Shown piece after piece: positions 7,840 through 14,878 of a DNA stretch of 19,025 nt. Location: positions 1 to 19,025 of the forward strand of contig JAZSMU010000081.1 in the NCBI GenBank assembly GCA_045536045.1. Reading direction: 5' to 3'. The position numbers and the translations under genes are program-made. The notes beneath the pieces were generated by a model. That model did not search any database. It worked only from the letters and a program-made list of their open reading frames with translations, and was not told the DNA's origin. Within the stretch, counting starts at the first letter, position 1; each line of letters starts with the position of its first letter. This stretch comes from RGIG1918 sp045536045 (GTDB lineage: Bacteria; Cyanobacteriota; Vampirovibrionia; Gastranaerophilales; Gastranaerophilaceae).

Positions 7840-7859
7840 ATTACACTTGGGGAATAGTA

Positions 7860-8684
7860 ATGTCGTACGAAGTCGTAGAAGATTCGTATAAGAAAATAGT
7901 TCGGCTCTCAGATGAAGAACTAGGTGCTCTCTGGAAAACTTATTTTGAAGATAGAACAAATAAGGCAGTCAGAGATAAACTTATCGTGCAATATATTTAT
8001 CTAACAAGATATGTTATTGGGCGTATTAAAGTTAGCTTACCCCAAAATTTCTCCTATGAAGACATTGCAAGCTATGGTGTAGAAGGTTTAATAGACGCAA
8101 TTGAACGCTATGTTCCAGATAAAGGAGCAAAATTTGAAACTTATGCTCTTGTTAGAATTAAAGGGGCAATTATAGATAGAGTCCGTTCGCAAGATTTTCT
8201 ACCACGTTCTGTCAGAATGAAAATTAAGCAAATTCGTGCAGTTTCTGAAAAACTTAGAATACAATTAGGAAGAACTCCAACTACTGCCGAAATTGCAGAA
8301 TTTTTTGATACAGAACCAGAAAAAATTGAAAAGATATTATCTCATGATGTTGGCATTGGCTCAATTTATGAGAAAAAAGGCACTTCAGAAGATAGCATTG
8401 AAATTATTGATACGATTGCAGATGATAAGCATGAAACTCCAGATGAAGTTATGGAGAGAAAAGATAGCAAACGTGAATTGGAAGCTGCTCTAAAAAGACT
8501 TCCTGAGCGTGAAAGAATGTTATTAGTTCTATACTATCAACAAAACATGACACTTAAAGAAATTGGCGAAATCATTAATGTATCTGAATCCCGTGTTTGC
8601 CAATTACATTCTCAAGCAATTATGAAATTGAGAAATGTTCTTAGTGCTAAAAGGTCTGAAAGACTTACAAAATCAATCGTATAG
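7860..8684 (+). CDS. RNA polymerase sigma factor, FliA/WhiG family (sigma-70 group 3)
   Basis: 274-residue alternative sigma factor. Region 2 (about 38-112) includes SYEDIASYGVEGLIDAIERY and the -10-recognising VRIKGAIIDRVRS; region 3 (about 118-165) contains LGRTPTTAEIAE; region 4 (about 205-262) has LPERERMLL and a helix-turn-helix TLKEIGEIINVSESRVCQLH (231-250). No region 1.1. This layout matches FliA, WhiG and cyanobacterial SigF-type factors. A GGGGA at 7849-7853, seven bases upstream, fixes the ATG at 7860. Only 20 bases separate its start from that of the divergent phosphoesterase, so its promoter must lie inside that gene. No flagellar gene is in the window, so the regulon (motility, surface or stress) is unknown. 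Confidence 0.95.
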   Translation: MSYEVVEDSYKKIVRLSDEELGALWKTYFEDRTNKAVRDKLIVQYIYLTRYVIGRIKVSLPQNFSYEDIASYGVEGLIDAIERYVPDKGAKFETYALVRIKGAIIDRVRSQDFLPRSVRMKIKQIRAVSEKLRIQLGRTPTTAEIAEFFDTEPEKIEKILSHDVGIGSIYEKKGTSEDSIEIIDTIADDKHETPDEVMERKDSKRELEAALKRLPERERMLLVLYYQQNMTLKEIGEIINVSESRVCQLHSQAIMKLRNVLSAKRSERLTKSIV

Positions 8685-8685
8685 T

Positions 8686-10212
8686 TTATGCATCTGCAAC
8701 AGTTTCAACTACTTTATCAACTGTTTTAACCAATGCACTTTCTTGAATTTCTTTTGGAAGTTCAAAAGTAACAATACTTGGTTTTTGACCTTCAGTATTA
8801 TGATTTTTGCGATAAATTTTATCTATACTTTTGCCAATAATTGAAGAACCTAAGCTTATAGCACCACCCATTAATAATGCCTTAAGACCAGACACCATAC
8901 CTAGTGTTGCTGCTGTTGTTCCAGCAATACCTAAGCCTAGAGGAATTGCAGTTGTTAGCATAACAGATGTTTTTTCTTCTTTTGTTTTAGCTTGAGAAGC
9001 ATACAGTCCAAGAGCTCCAATTTCTCCAGCAGTTAAAAGAAAATCTGTTGGTGCACAGCCCATATTAATATCTCTAAATTTGTCAAAGGCGTCTTCTTTA
9101 ATTGAGCTTGCACCTTTTTGCATGCTTGTTTTAATTTTAGATAACATAGGTGCAATTTTTTTAGTGTGAGTTGTTTTATCTACAACGCCAGCATCTGCAA
9201 GCCCTGCCATAATTGTTTCAATTTGGTCGCTATAGCCTGTGCTTCCAGCATTTGTTAATTTTGAAAGGTTATCATCAACAACGCTTGCTAGTGTTTCTTT
9301 TCTTCCTTTAACCAAATCACCAACAATGAATTTTTTAAGGTTGCCTCTTTGCCCTTTTTCTTTAACGCTTCTTGCAACTTCGCCTCTAAATTCTGTTGCA
9401 AGGTCTTTCATAGAATCATCCATTTGACTAAAAATGCCTTGTCTTGCACTTTTGCCAAAGCCGTCTTCAATTGCTCCACCTTGTTTTCCGATTAATTCGG
9501 CAACTTCATCTGCCCATTGGCTAGCAGTTTTTTCAATTCCACCAATGACAATTTTTTTGCCTTTGTCTGCTTCAGGAATATTTTTAAGGGTTTCTGTGAT
9601 TAAATTATTTGATTTTTGAACTCTTTTGCCAATTTTTGCCCATTTGCCTTTAATTGTGCCTTTTGTTGCTGCTCTGTATAAATTTGAAGCCCATTTATCT
9701 ATTGCATTAAATGGTGCTGCAACAACTTTTTTAACTGCTGTGAATACTTTTAGCATTTTTGGGTGTTTGTTTAAAAATTTTGGGTGTTTGCTTGCGTCCA
9801 TTCCAAATAAAATTTTGAAATAAGCATCTTTTCCACCATTAACATTTAAGCTAACATTTGCAACTGTTTCTGTTTTTTTGAATAATTCGCTTGCTTTTTT
9901 AGCTGCTTTTCTAACGCCATCGCTACCTTTTTGCATTTTTTCTGAAACAAAGTCGCCAATTTTTTTATAGAAACTTTTTGGAATAAATTTTCCGCCTAAA
10001 ATAACGCCAACTAATGTTACACCAGTTGCACCAACAATTGACCATTTAGCAATTTTTTTCTTTTTTTCATCTTTTTGTGCTGTTGTTAGAGCATCAGCTT
10101 GAATTTGACCAACTAGATTTGTTTCGGTCGTAATAAGGCTTGCTCCTTTATTTTTGTTTGTTTTTGGAGCATTTGCACTATTAAAATTAATATTTTGAAT
10201 ATTATTAATCAT
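8686..10212 (-). CDS. Lysine-rich membrane protein of unknown function
   Basis: 508 residues from the ATG at 10212, supported by AGGGA a few bases upstream; an in-frame extension to 10281 lacks such support. The N-terminus is polar and asparagine-rich (NIQNINFNSANAPKTNKNK). One hydrophobic segment lies at about 57-74, directly after a run of lysines. The long middle is basic, helical-looking and rich in K, A and G. The C-terminal part has further hydrophobic stretches at about 390-407, 417-440 and 443-460, small-residue-rich (G/A). No signal-peptide cleavage site or catalytic motif is evident. The N-terminal style resembles uncharacterised proteins I associate with Gastranaerophilales, but that is memory, not a search. 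The gene ends one base from the convergent sigma-factor stop. Function unknown. Confidence 0.8.
   Translation of the reverse strand: MINNIQNINFNSANAPKTNKNKGASLITTETNLVGQIQADALTTAQKDEKKKKIAKWSIVGATGVTLVGVILGGKFIPKSFYKKIGDFVSEKMQKGSDGVRKAAKKASELFKKTETVANVSLNVNGGKDAYFKILFGMDASKHPKFLNKHPKMLKVFTAVKKVVAAPFNAIDKWASNLYRAATKGTIKGKWAKIGKRVQKSNNLITETLKNIPEADKGKKIVIGGIEKTASQWADEVAELIGKQGGAIEDGFGKSARQGIFSQMDDSMKDLATEFRGEVARSVKEKGQRGNLKKFIVGDLVKGRKETLASVVDDNLSKLTNAGSTGYSDQIETIMAGLADAGVVDKTTHTKKIAPMLSKIKTSMQKGASSIKEDAFDKFRDINMGCAPTDFLLTAGEIGALGLYASQAKTKEEKTSVMLTTAIPLGLGIAGTTAATLGMVSGLKALLMGGAISLGSSIIGKSIDKIYRKNHNTEGQKPSIVTFELPKEIQESALVKTVDKVVETVADA
9757..9790. repeat. Short in-frame direct repeat inside the unknown membrane protein gene
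   Basis: The 13-base unit TTTTGGGTGTTTG occurs at 9757-9769 and again at 9778-9790, a 21-base period. It encodes two adjacent seven-residue units sharing KHPK, then F/M and L (residues about 142-155 of the 508-residue protein). It looks like a small in-frame duplication that kept the reading frame. Confidence 0.6.
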
Positions 10213-10242
10213 AGTTTCCCTTACTAAAATAAAAACATATAA

Positions 10243-10273
10243 TTGCAAAAAATTGCTAATTTTGTTGTATAAT
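10243..10273 (+). promoter_or_regulatory. Candidate promoter of the LamB/YcsF-yvcK-panBC operon
   Basis: A consensus TATAAT at 10268-10273 lies in the divergent gap, about 26 bases ahead of the operon's first ATG. TTGCAA at 10243-10248 could be the -35, though the 19-base spacer is longer than ideal. A start near 10280 leaves a short leader containing the GAGG ribosome-binding site at 10291-10294. Confidence 0.5.
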
Positions 10274-10299
10274 TTTACCATAATAAATATGAGGTAAAG

Positions 10300-10941
10300 A
10301 TGTTTGATTATAACTGTGATTTGGCACAGGAATATGGCGTTTATAAGGATTTAGAGCAATATGAAAGAGCAAAATATGTAAGCTCAGTTAATATCGCATG
10401 TGGTTTTCATTCTGGGGACCCAATCAGCATTAAAAAAGCACTAGAATTTGCAAAAGAAAATAATTTATCAATTGGTGCACATATTGGTTTTCAAGATATA
10501 GCAGGCTTTGGGAAAAATAAAATGAATTTAGAACCTGAAGCACTTGAAGCTTTAATTGTTTACCAATTGAGTGCGTTAAGTGCATTCGCTAAATCTTTAA
10601 GCCTTGAAATTGAAAATGTTAGACTTCATGGTGCTATGTCTGAAATGTTTCATGAAGACATTGAATATGCCAAATTTGTTGCGACAGTAATTAAAAAATT
10701 CAACCCTTGGCTAAATTTATTCGTCAAGAGCTTTGAATTTAAAAAGATTATTGAAGAAGAAATTGGAATTAATTGTGCTTATGAAGAAATCTTCAAAGAA
10801 GGTTCTTCTCTAAGGGAATTCCGAGAGGGCGAGAATAAACCTGATAGCTTACATTTTGTTTCGGCAGAATGTGCTAAAAGAGCATATGAGGTTAAAAAAC
10901 CTACACCAGTTAATTACAATAGAGTTGGAGCACAAATATAA
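10300..10941 (+). CDS. Divergent LamB/YcsF (PxpA-like) family protein
   Basis: 213 residues. The N-terminal half is clearly LamB/YcsF: DYNCDLAQEYG (3-13), the hallmark NIACGFHSGDP, then GAHIGFQDIAGFG and VRLHGAM, equivalent to GAHPgxxDxxGFG and VKPHGAL. In PxpA this family forms part of the ATP-dependent 5-oxoprolinase. Here several usually invariant positions differ (GAHP to GAHI, GFGRR to GFGKN, KPHGALYN to RLHGAMSE), and the C-terminal EVFADRxY/LxxR region is shortened and barely recognisable; the protein is about 30 residues shorter than typical. No PxpB or PxpC partner is adjacent. It may be a diverged enzyme or have a new role, so I do not assign pxpA. GAGG five bases upstream supports the ATG, and it heads the operon with yvcK. 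Confidence 0.85.
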   Translation: MFDYNCDLAQEYGVYKDLEQYERAKYVSSVNIACGFHSGDPISIKKALEFAKENNLSIGAHIGFQDIAGFGKNKMNLEPEALEALIVYQLSALSAFAKSLSLEIENVRLHGAMSEMFHEDIEYAKFVATVIKKFNPWLNLFVKSFEFKKIIEEEIGINCAYEEIFKEGSSLREFREGENKPDSLHFVSAECAKRAYEVKKPTPVNYNRVGAQI

Positions 10942-12254
10942 TGAAAAATATGATAAAAAAAATAAAATTCTCAAAAAATGCAATCTGGTTTTTTCCAGGT
11001 CTAAATCTTAAAAGATGGTTTTTACTAATTGTTCTTGGGGCTATTTTAGCTACACTAGGAGCAATTTTCTTATTTAAGTTAGAACCTCTTGTATACCTTG
11101 TTCAAGCTTCTAAACAGCTTATAAAAGTTATTCCAGCAGAGCTTATTGGTGTTATTTTAATGATTGCTGGAGTTTGCATTTTCTTACTTGCTTGGAAAAA
11201 AACAAACACATCTATGTTAGATGCTGCAAGTAAAGGTGGGCAAGGAGAAATTTCTGAAAGCTTATATAGAAAATTTAAATTAAATAGAGGTCCAAAAATT
11301 GTTGCAATTGGTGGTGGCACAGGTTTATCAACAATTCTTCGTGGACTTAAAAAATTAACAAATAATGTTACTGCAGTTGTTACAGTTGGAGATGACGGTG
11401 GTTCATCTGGCAGACTTAGAGAAGAAATGGGAGTTTTACCTCCTGGAGATATCAGAAACTGCGTTGCAGCCCTAGCTGATGATGATGACATTGTTACAAA
11501 ATTATTCCAATACAGATTTAAAACAGGCGAAGGTCTTGGTGGACATAGCTTTGGTAATTTATTTATCACAGCTCTTTCTGCAATTTGTGGAGATATGATA
11601 ACTGCAATTAAAGAATCTTCTAAAGTTTTAAGAATCAGAGGAAGAGTTTTGCCAGCAACAGTTGACGATATGCGACTTATTGGAAAAATGGAAGATGGCT
11701 CAATAATTAAAGGCGAAAGCAATATTCCAGAAGCTGGAAAAAGAATTATTGAACTTTCAACAGAGCCTGAAGTATGTATGCCAGCTCAAGATGTTATAGA
11801 AGCAATTTTGGATGCTGATATTATCATTCTTGGTCCTGGAAGCCTTTATACATCAGTTATTCCAAATATTTTGGTTGGAAATTTAGCTCTTGCAATTGAA
11901 AAATCTAAAGCTAAAAAAATCTATGCATGCAACATCATGACTCAACCTGGAGAAACTGATAACTACACTGTTTCAGACCATATTGAGGCATTATTCAAAC
12001 ATGCAAAATTAAGAGGCGTTACAACAAATTTATTTGATGCCGTTTTGGTTAATGATTTCATACCAAGAAATTTATCTGAAAAATATGAAGAAGCAAATTC
12101 ATACCCTGTTGAATTTGATATTAACGAAGTTAAAAATCTTGGAGTTGAAGTTGTTTGTCATAAATTAATTCTTGATGACAAAAATGGCTTTGTTCGTCAT
12201 AATCCAGACAGATTAGCAAGAGCCATCTATTGGTGGTATAGAAGGAAAAAATAA
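10941..12254 (+). CDS. yvcK: YvcK/GlmR (CofD-fold) family protein with N-terminal membrane domain
   Basis: 437 residues. Residues about 118-437 form the YvcK domain: GGGTGLS (124-130), DDGGSSGRLR (151-160), PPGDIRN (167-173), GHSFGNLF (201-208) and GPGSLYTS (298-305). In Bacillus the homologue binds UDP-GlcNAc and adjusts carbon flow between gluconeogenesis and peptidoglycan precursors; the older label is gluconeogenesis factor. An extra N-terminal part has FPGLNLKRW followed by two membrane segments (about 26-47 and 62-84), so this version is membrane-tethered, unlike the soluble Bacillus protein; from memory, cyanobacterial homologues share this extension. Its ATG shares one base with the stop of the LamB/YcsF gene, with GGAG ten bases upstream. 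Confidence 0.94.
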   Translation: MKNMIKKIKFSKNAIWFFPGLNLKRWFLLIVLGAILATLGAIFLFKLEPLVYLVQASKQLIKVIPAELIGVILMIAGVCIFLLAWKKTNTSMLDAASKGGQGEISESLYRKFKLNRGPKIVAIGGGTGLSTILRGLKKLTNNVTAVVTVGDDGGSSGRLREEMGVLPPGDIRNCVAALADDDDIVTKLFQYRFKTGEGLGGHSFGNLFITALSAICGDMITAIKESSKVLRIRGRVLPATVDDMRLIGKMEDGSIIKGESNIPEAGKRIIELSTEPEVCMPAQDVIEAILDADIIILGPGSLYTSVIPNILVGNLALAIEKSKAKKIYACNIMTQPGETDNYTVSDHIEALFKHAKLRGVTTNLFDAVLVNDFIPRNLSEKYEEANSYPVEFDINEVKNLGVEVVCHKLILDDKNGFVRHNPDRLARAIYWWYRRKK

Positions 12255-13105
12255 TGAAAAAGACAGCAAGAAAAATCTTGTCTTACAAAGCAGAGGGCAA
12301 AAAAATTACCTCATTAACAGCTTACGACTATCAAACTGCAAAATATTTTGACGAAGCTGGAATTGATTTTTTGCTTGTTGGAGATTCTCTAGGACACGTT
12401 ATTTTAGGATATGATTCTACAACAAAAGTGTCTATGGAAGAGATGAAAATATTTACCTCTGCAGTTGCAAGAGGAGTGAAAGAGGCGCTTGTTGTTGCAG
12501 ATATGCCTTTTATGAGCTACCAAACTTCAAAACAAGACGCGTATAGAAATGCTGGCGAATTAATTAAGGCTGGTGCTGGTGCTGTCAAAATTGAAGGTGG
12601 AAGCGAATATATTCAAGAAATTATTTCTCATATGGTGGATTCTGGCATTCCTGTTATGGGACATCTTGGTTTTACACCTCAATCCGTAAACACATTAGGT
12701 GGCAATTTTGTTCAAGGAAAAGATTTTGAAGCTACCCTTAAACTCTTAGAAGAAGCTAAAAGAATTGAGGCTGCTGGTGCTTTTGCAGTTGTTTTAGAAA
12801 TGGTGCCAGCCGAAGTTGCAAAATTTATTACAGAACAAATATCTATTCCAACAATAGGAATTGGTGCTGGCAATGTTTGCGATGGACAGATTTTAGTTTC
12901 TGATGATATTTTAGGAAAATTTGATGGATTTTCTCCAAAATTCGTTAGGAAATATGCTTCAGTAGGAGAAATTTTATCAACAGCTTGCAAAAGATACATT
13001 GAAGATGTTGAAAAATTATCTTTTCCAGCTAGCGAAGAAACATTTTATTTAAAAGAAGAAGAAAGAGTTAAACTTGAAGATTATATCAAAAATTTCGGAG
13101 CTTAG
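12254..13105 (+). CDS. panB: 3-methyl-2-oxobutanoate hydroxymethyltransferase (PanB)
   Basis: Transfers a hydroxymethyl group from 5,10-methylene-tetrahydrofolate to 2-oxoisovalerate to give ketopantoate, the first step of pantothenate (CoA) synthesis. 283 residues. Metal ligands D44 (VGDSLG), D83 (ADMPF) and E114 (KIEGG) are present, as are K112 and the catalytic E182 (LEMVP). The HLGFTPQSVN and ILVSDDILG segments also match. Its ATG shares one base with the yvcK stop, with AAGGA upstream. Its last 32 bases also encode the start of panC, an overlap that suggests coupled translation of the two pathway enzymes. Confidence 0.98.
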   Translation: MKKTARKILSYKAEGKKITSLTAYDYQTAKYFDEAGIDFLLVGDSLGHVILGYDSTTKVSMEEMKIFTSAVARGVKEALVVADMPFMSYQTSKQDAYRNAGELIKAGAGAVKIEGGSEYIQEIISHMVDSGIPVMGHLGFTPQSVNTLGGNFVQGKDFEATLKLLEEAKRIEAAGAFAVVLEMVPAEVAKFITEQISIPTIGIGAGNVCDGQILVSDDILGKFDGFSPKFVRKYASVGEILSTACKRYIEDVEKLSFPASEETFYLKEEERVKLEDYIKNFGA

Positions 13106-13919
13106 AAGTCTTTTAAAAGCTCAAAAAGACAAAACTATTGGTCTTGTTCCAACAATGGGAGCACTGCATTTAGGACATGAAAGCTTAATTAAAAAATCAA
13201 CTGAAGAAAATGACATCACAGTTGTTAGCATTTTTGTTAATCCTACTCAATTTTGTGCAGGCGAAGACTTTGAAAAATATCCAAGAACATTAGAATCAGA
13301 TGCTTTAAAATGCAGTAATTTGAGTGTTGATTATATTTTTGCACCAAACGCACAAGAAATGTATTCAACATTTAATAAAGAACTAATGACAAGCGTTTGC
13401 CCTAGCTATTTTGATGTTGATAAATTGTGTGGAAAATCTAGAATTGGGCATTTTGATGGCGTTGCAACAGTTGTTTGCAAATTATTTAATATAGTTTCGC
13501 CAACAAGAGCTTATTTTGGAAGAAAAGACGCACAACAGCTATTCATTATTAAAAAAATGGTTAGAGATTTGAATTTTGATATTGAAATTGTTGAATGTCC
13601 AATAGTAAGAGAAGAATCTGGGCTTGCAATGAGTAGTAGAAATTCTTATTTATCTGATGAGGATAGAAAAGAAGCTGAAAAAATTATTTTTGCACTTAAA
13701 AAAGCACGTGAAGTTTTTCATAATGGAATAAACAATATTCTTGCTCTAAGTGATGTTGTTTGTGCAATTTTGCCTCAAGATTCTATTGAATATTTTGAAA
13801 TTGTGAACCCTGAAACCTTTGAAATTTACGAAAAAACTGATATAATTATGCCTGGTTCAATTGCTCTTATTGCAGTTAGAATTAATGGTGTTAGATTGAT
13901 AGATAATTTGGATTTATAA
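13074..13919 (+). CDS. panC: Pantoate--beta-alanine ligase (pantothenate synthetase, PanC)
   Basis: ATP-dependent condensation of pantoate with beta-alanine to pantothenate. 281 residues, normal length. Signatures: PTMGALHLGH (26-35, H32 and H35 of the nucleotidyl-transfer site), VNPTQF (55-60), RIGHFDGVATVV (123-134), GRKDAQQ (149-155) and the KMSKS-like MSSRN (186-190). The start is TTG at 13074, inside panB: it gives the canonical MKIISKISELR-type N-terminus, and the next in-frame methionine (residue 28) falls within the catalytic motif and is too late. The ribosome-binding site is weak (AAAGAG region), consistent with reliance on panB translation. Confidence 0.96.
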   Translation: MKIISKISELRSLLKAQKDKTIGLVPTMGALHLGHESLIKKSTEENDITVVSIFVNPTQFCAGEDFEKYPRTLESDALKCSNLSVDYIFAPNAQEMYSTFNKELMTSVCPSYFDVDKLCGKSRIGHFDGVATVVCKLFNIVSPTRAYFGRKDAQQLFIIKKMVRDLNFDIEIVECPIVREESGLAMSSRNSYLSDEDRKEAEKIIFALKKAREVFHNGINNILALSDVVCAILPQDSIEYFEIVNPETFEIYEKTDIIMPGSIALIAVRINGVRLIDNLDL

Positions 13920-14878
13920 TGAGAAAATTTCTTTTATTTGATATGCACCTTATGAGTTTGTTTTGTGGCATTCTCTCTGGGATGTATATGTTTGAATATT
14001 TTGCCCAACTTTTTGGAGCAAGAACAGCAATTTACAACATTTTGCAGTATTTTGTTATTTTTGAAAATTTAATTGTTGAAAATCATCAGCACACAATAAC
14101 TATTGCAAATAGAGTTTGTTCAAATAATTTTCTATATTGTTCTTTGGTTTTTATTGTTTTAGCTTTGGTTATTCCAATGCTACATCAGCCAATAAATTGG
14201 CTTTGCGACCATATGGATAACATTATTGCGTTTTTTAAAAGAGTTAAAAATTCTATTCAAAGATTTTTTATTAATAGAAATGTTGTTAAAAATTTTTCAA
14301 AATCAAAAATCTATTATATTTCTTTGAAACTTGTTTTAAAAAACCAAACAACAACTGATAATGAAAAAAATATTCCTTTGGTTCTTCAAAAAGCTTATGA
14401 AAGCTTCAACACTGTTTTTGAAGGGCAAAAGAATATTGAAATTTCAGTTAAAGATGATAAATTAATACTTATTTCAAAAGATTTCAAAAAAATTGATGAA
14501 ACATTTATTGAGTTTATGAAACAGGTTCAAAAAATATCTCGTGCAAACACCGAAGCTCAAATTTTAACAAACGCATATTTTGTTTTAGATGTTTTAGAAG
14601 ACAAAACTTTTGATGAAAAAGACATTGAATTTATTGAAAAAGTTTATAAATATGACTATAAAAACAAAGTTATAGTTACTCCATTTTTCGCTGAAAAATA
14701 TAAAGCAGAAATTAATGGAAGATTTGAGGCGACATCATTAGGTGTTGTTAGAATATATAAAAATGACATTGTAAAACAAGAAGACGCAGACATTTTTGAA
14801 GAAAATGTTCAAGATAATGAATATGAAGATTATGAATTTTTAGTATTTGCACGCAAGAAGAGCTCAAGTAAGAAATAA
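13919..14878 (+). CDS. Two-TM membrane protein with a cytoplasmic C-terminal domain, function unknown
   Basis: 319 residues, family not recognised. Two hydrophobic segments at about 9-31 and 69-88 enclose a short loop of about 37 residues. After a basic stretch (105-130) comes a soluble domain (about 130-285) with alternating strand/helix character and an acidic tail (288-310), ending in lysines and serines. The soluble domain has a remote feel of a class III nucleotide cyclase fold in its last part (KNKVIVTPFFAEKYK, then a glycine-containing final strand), but no metal-binding aspartates or substrate residues are evident, so any such domain would be inactive; this is low-confidence speculation. 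It shares one base with panC upstream and one with the histidine kinase downstream, so it is probably co-expressed and may be the kinase's sensory or regulatory partner. Confidence 0.8.
   Translation: MRKFLLFDMHLMSLFCGILSGMYMFEYFAQLFGARTAIYNILQYFVIFENLIVENHQHTITIANRVCSNNFLYCSLVFIVLALVIPMLHQPINWLCDHMDNIIAFFKRVKNSIQRFFINRNVVKNFSKSKIYYISLKLVLKNQTTTDNEKNIPLVLQKAYESFNTVFEGQKNIEISVKDDKLILISKDFKKIDETFIEFMKQVQKISRANTEAQILTNAYFVLDVLEDKTFDEKDIEFIEKVYKYDYKNKVIVTPFFAEKYKAEINGRFEATSLGVVRIYKNDIVKQEDADIFEENVQDNEYEDYEFLVFARKKSSSKK

Noticed and set aside
7840..7959. 40-codon upstream extension of the phosphoesterase frame
   Set aside because: It lies antisense to the well-supported start of the sigma factor, has no ribosome-binding site, and its residues look unlike a signal or anchor sequence.
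10213..10281. 23-codon upstream extension of the 508-residue membrane protein
   Set aside because: AGGGA ahead of the ATG at 10212 supports the shorter form, and the extension would cover the likely promoter of the divergent operon.
11102..11722. 206-codon minus-strand open frame
   Set aside because: It is a shadow opposite the conserved YvcK domain; its proline/serine-rich translation has no family features.
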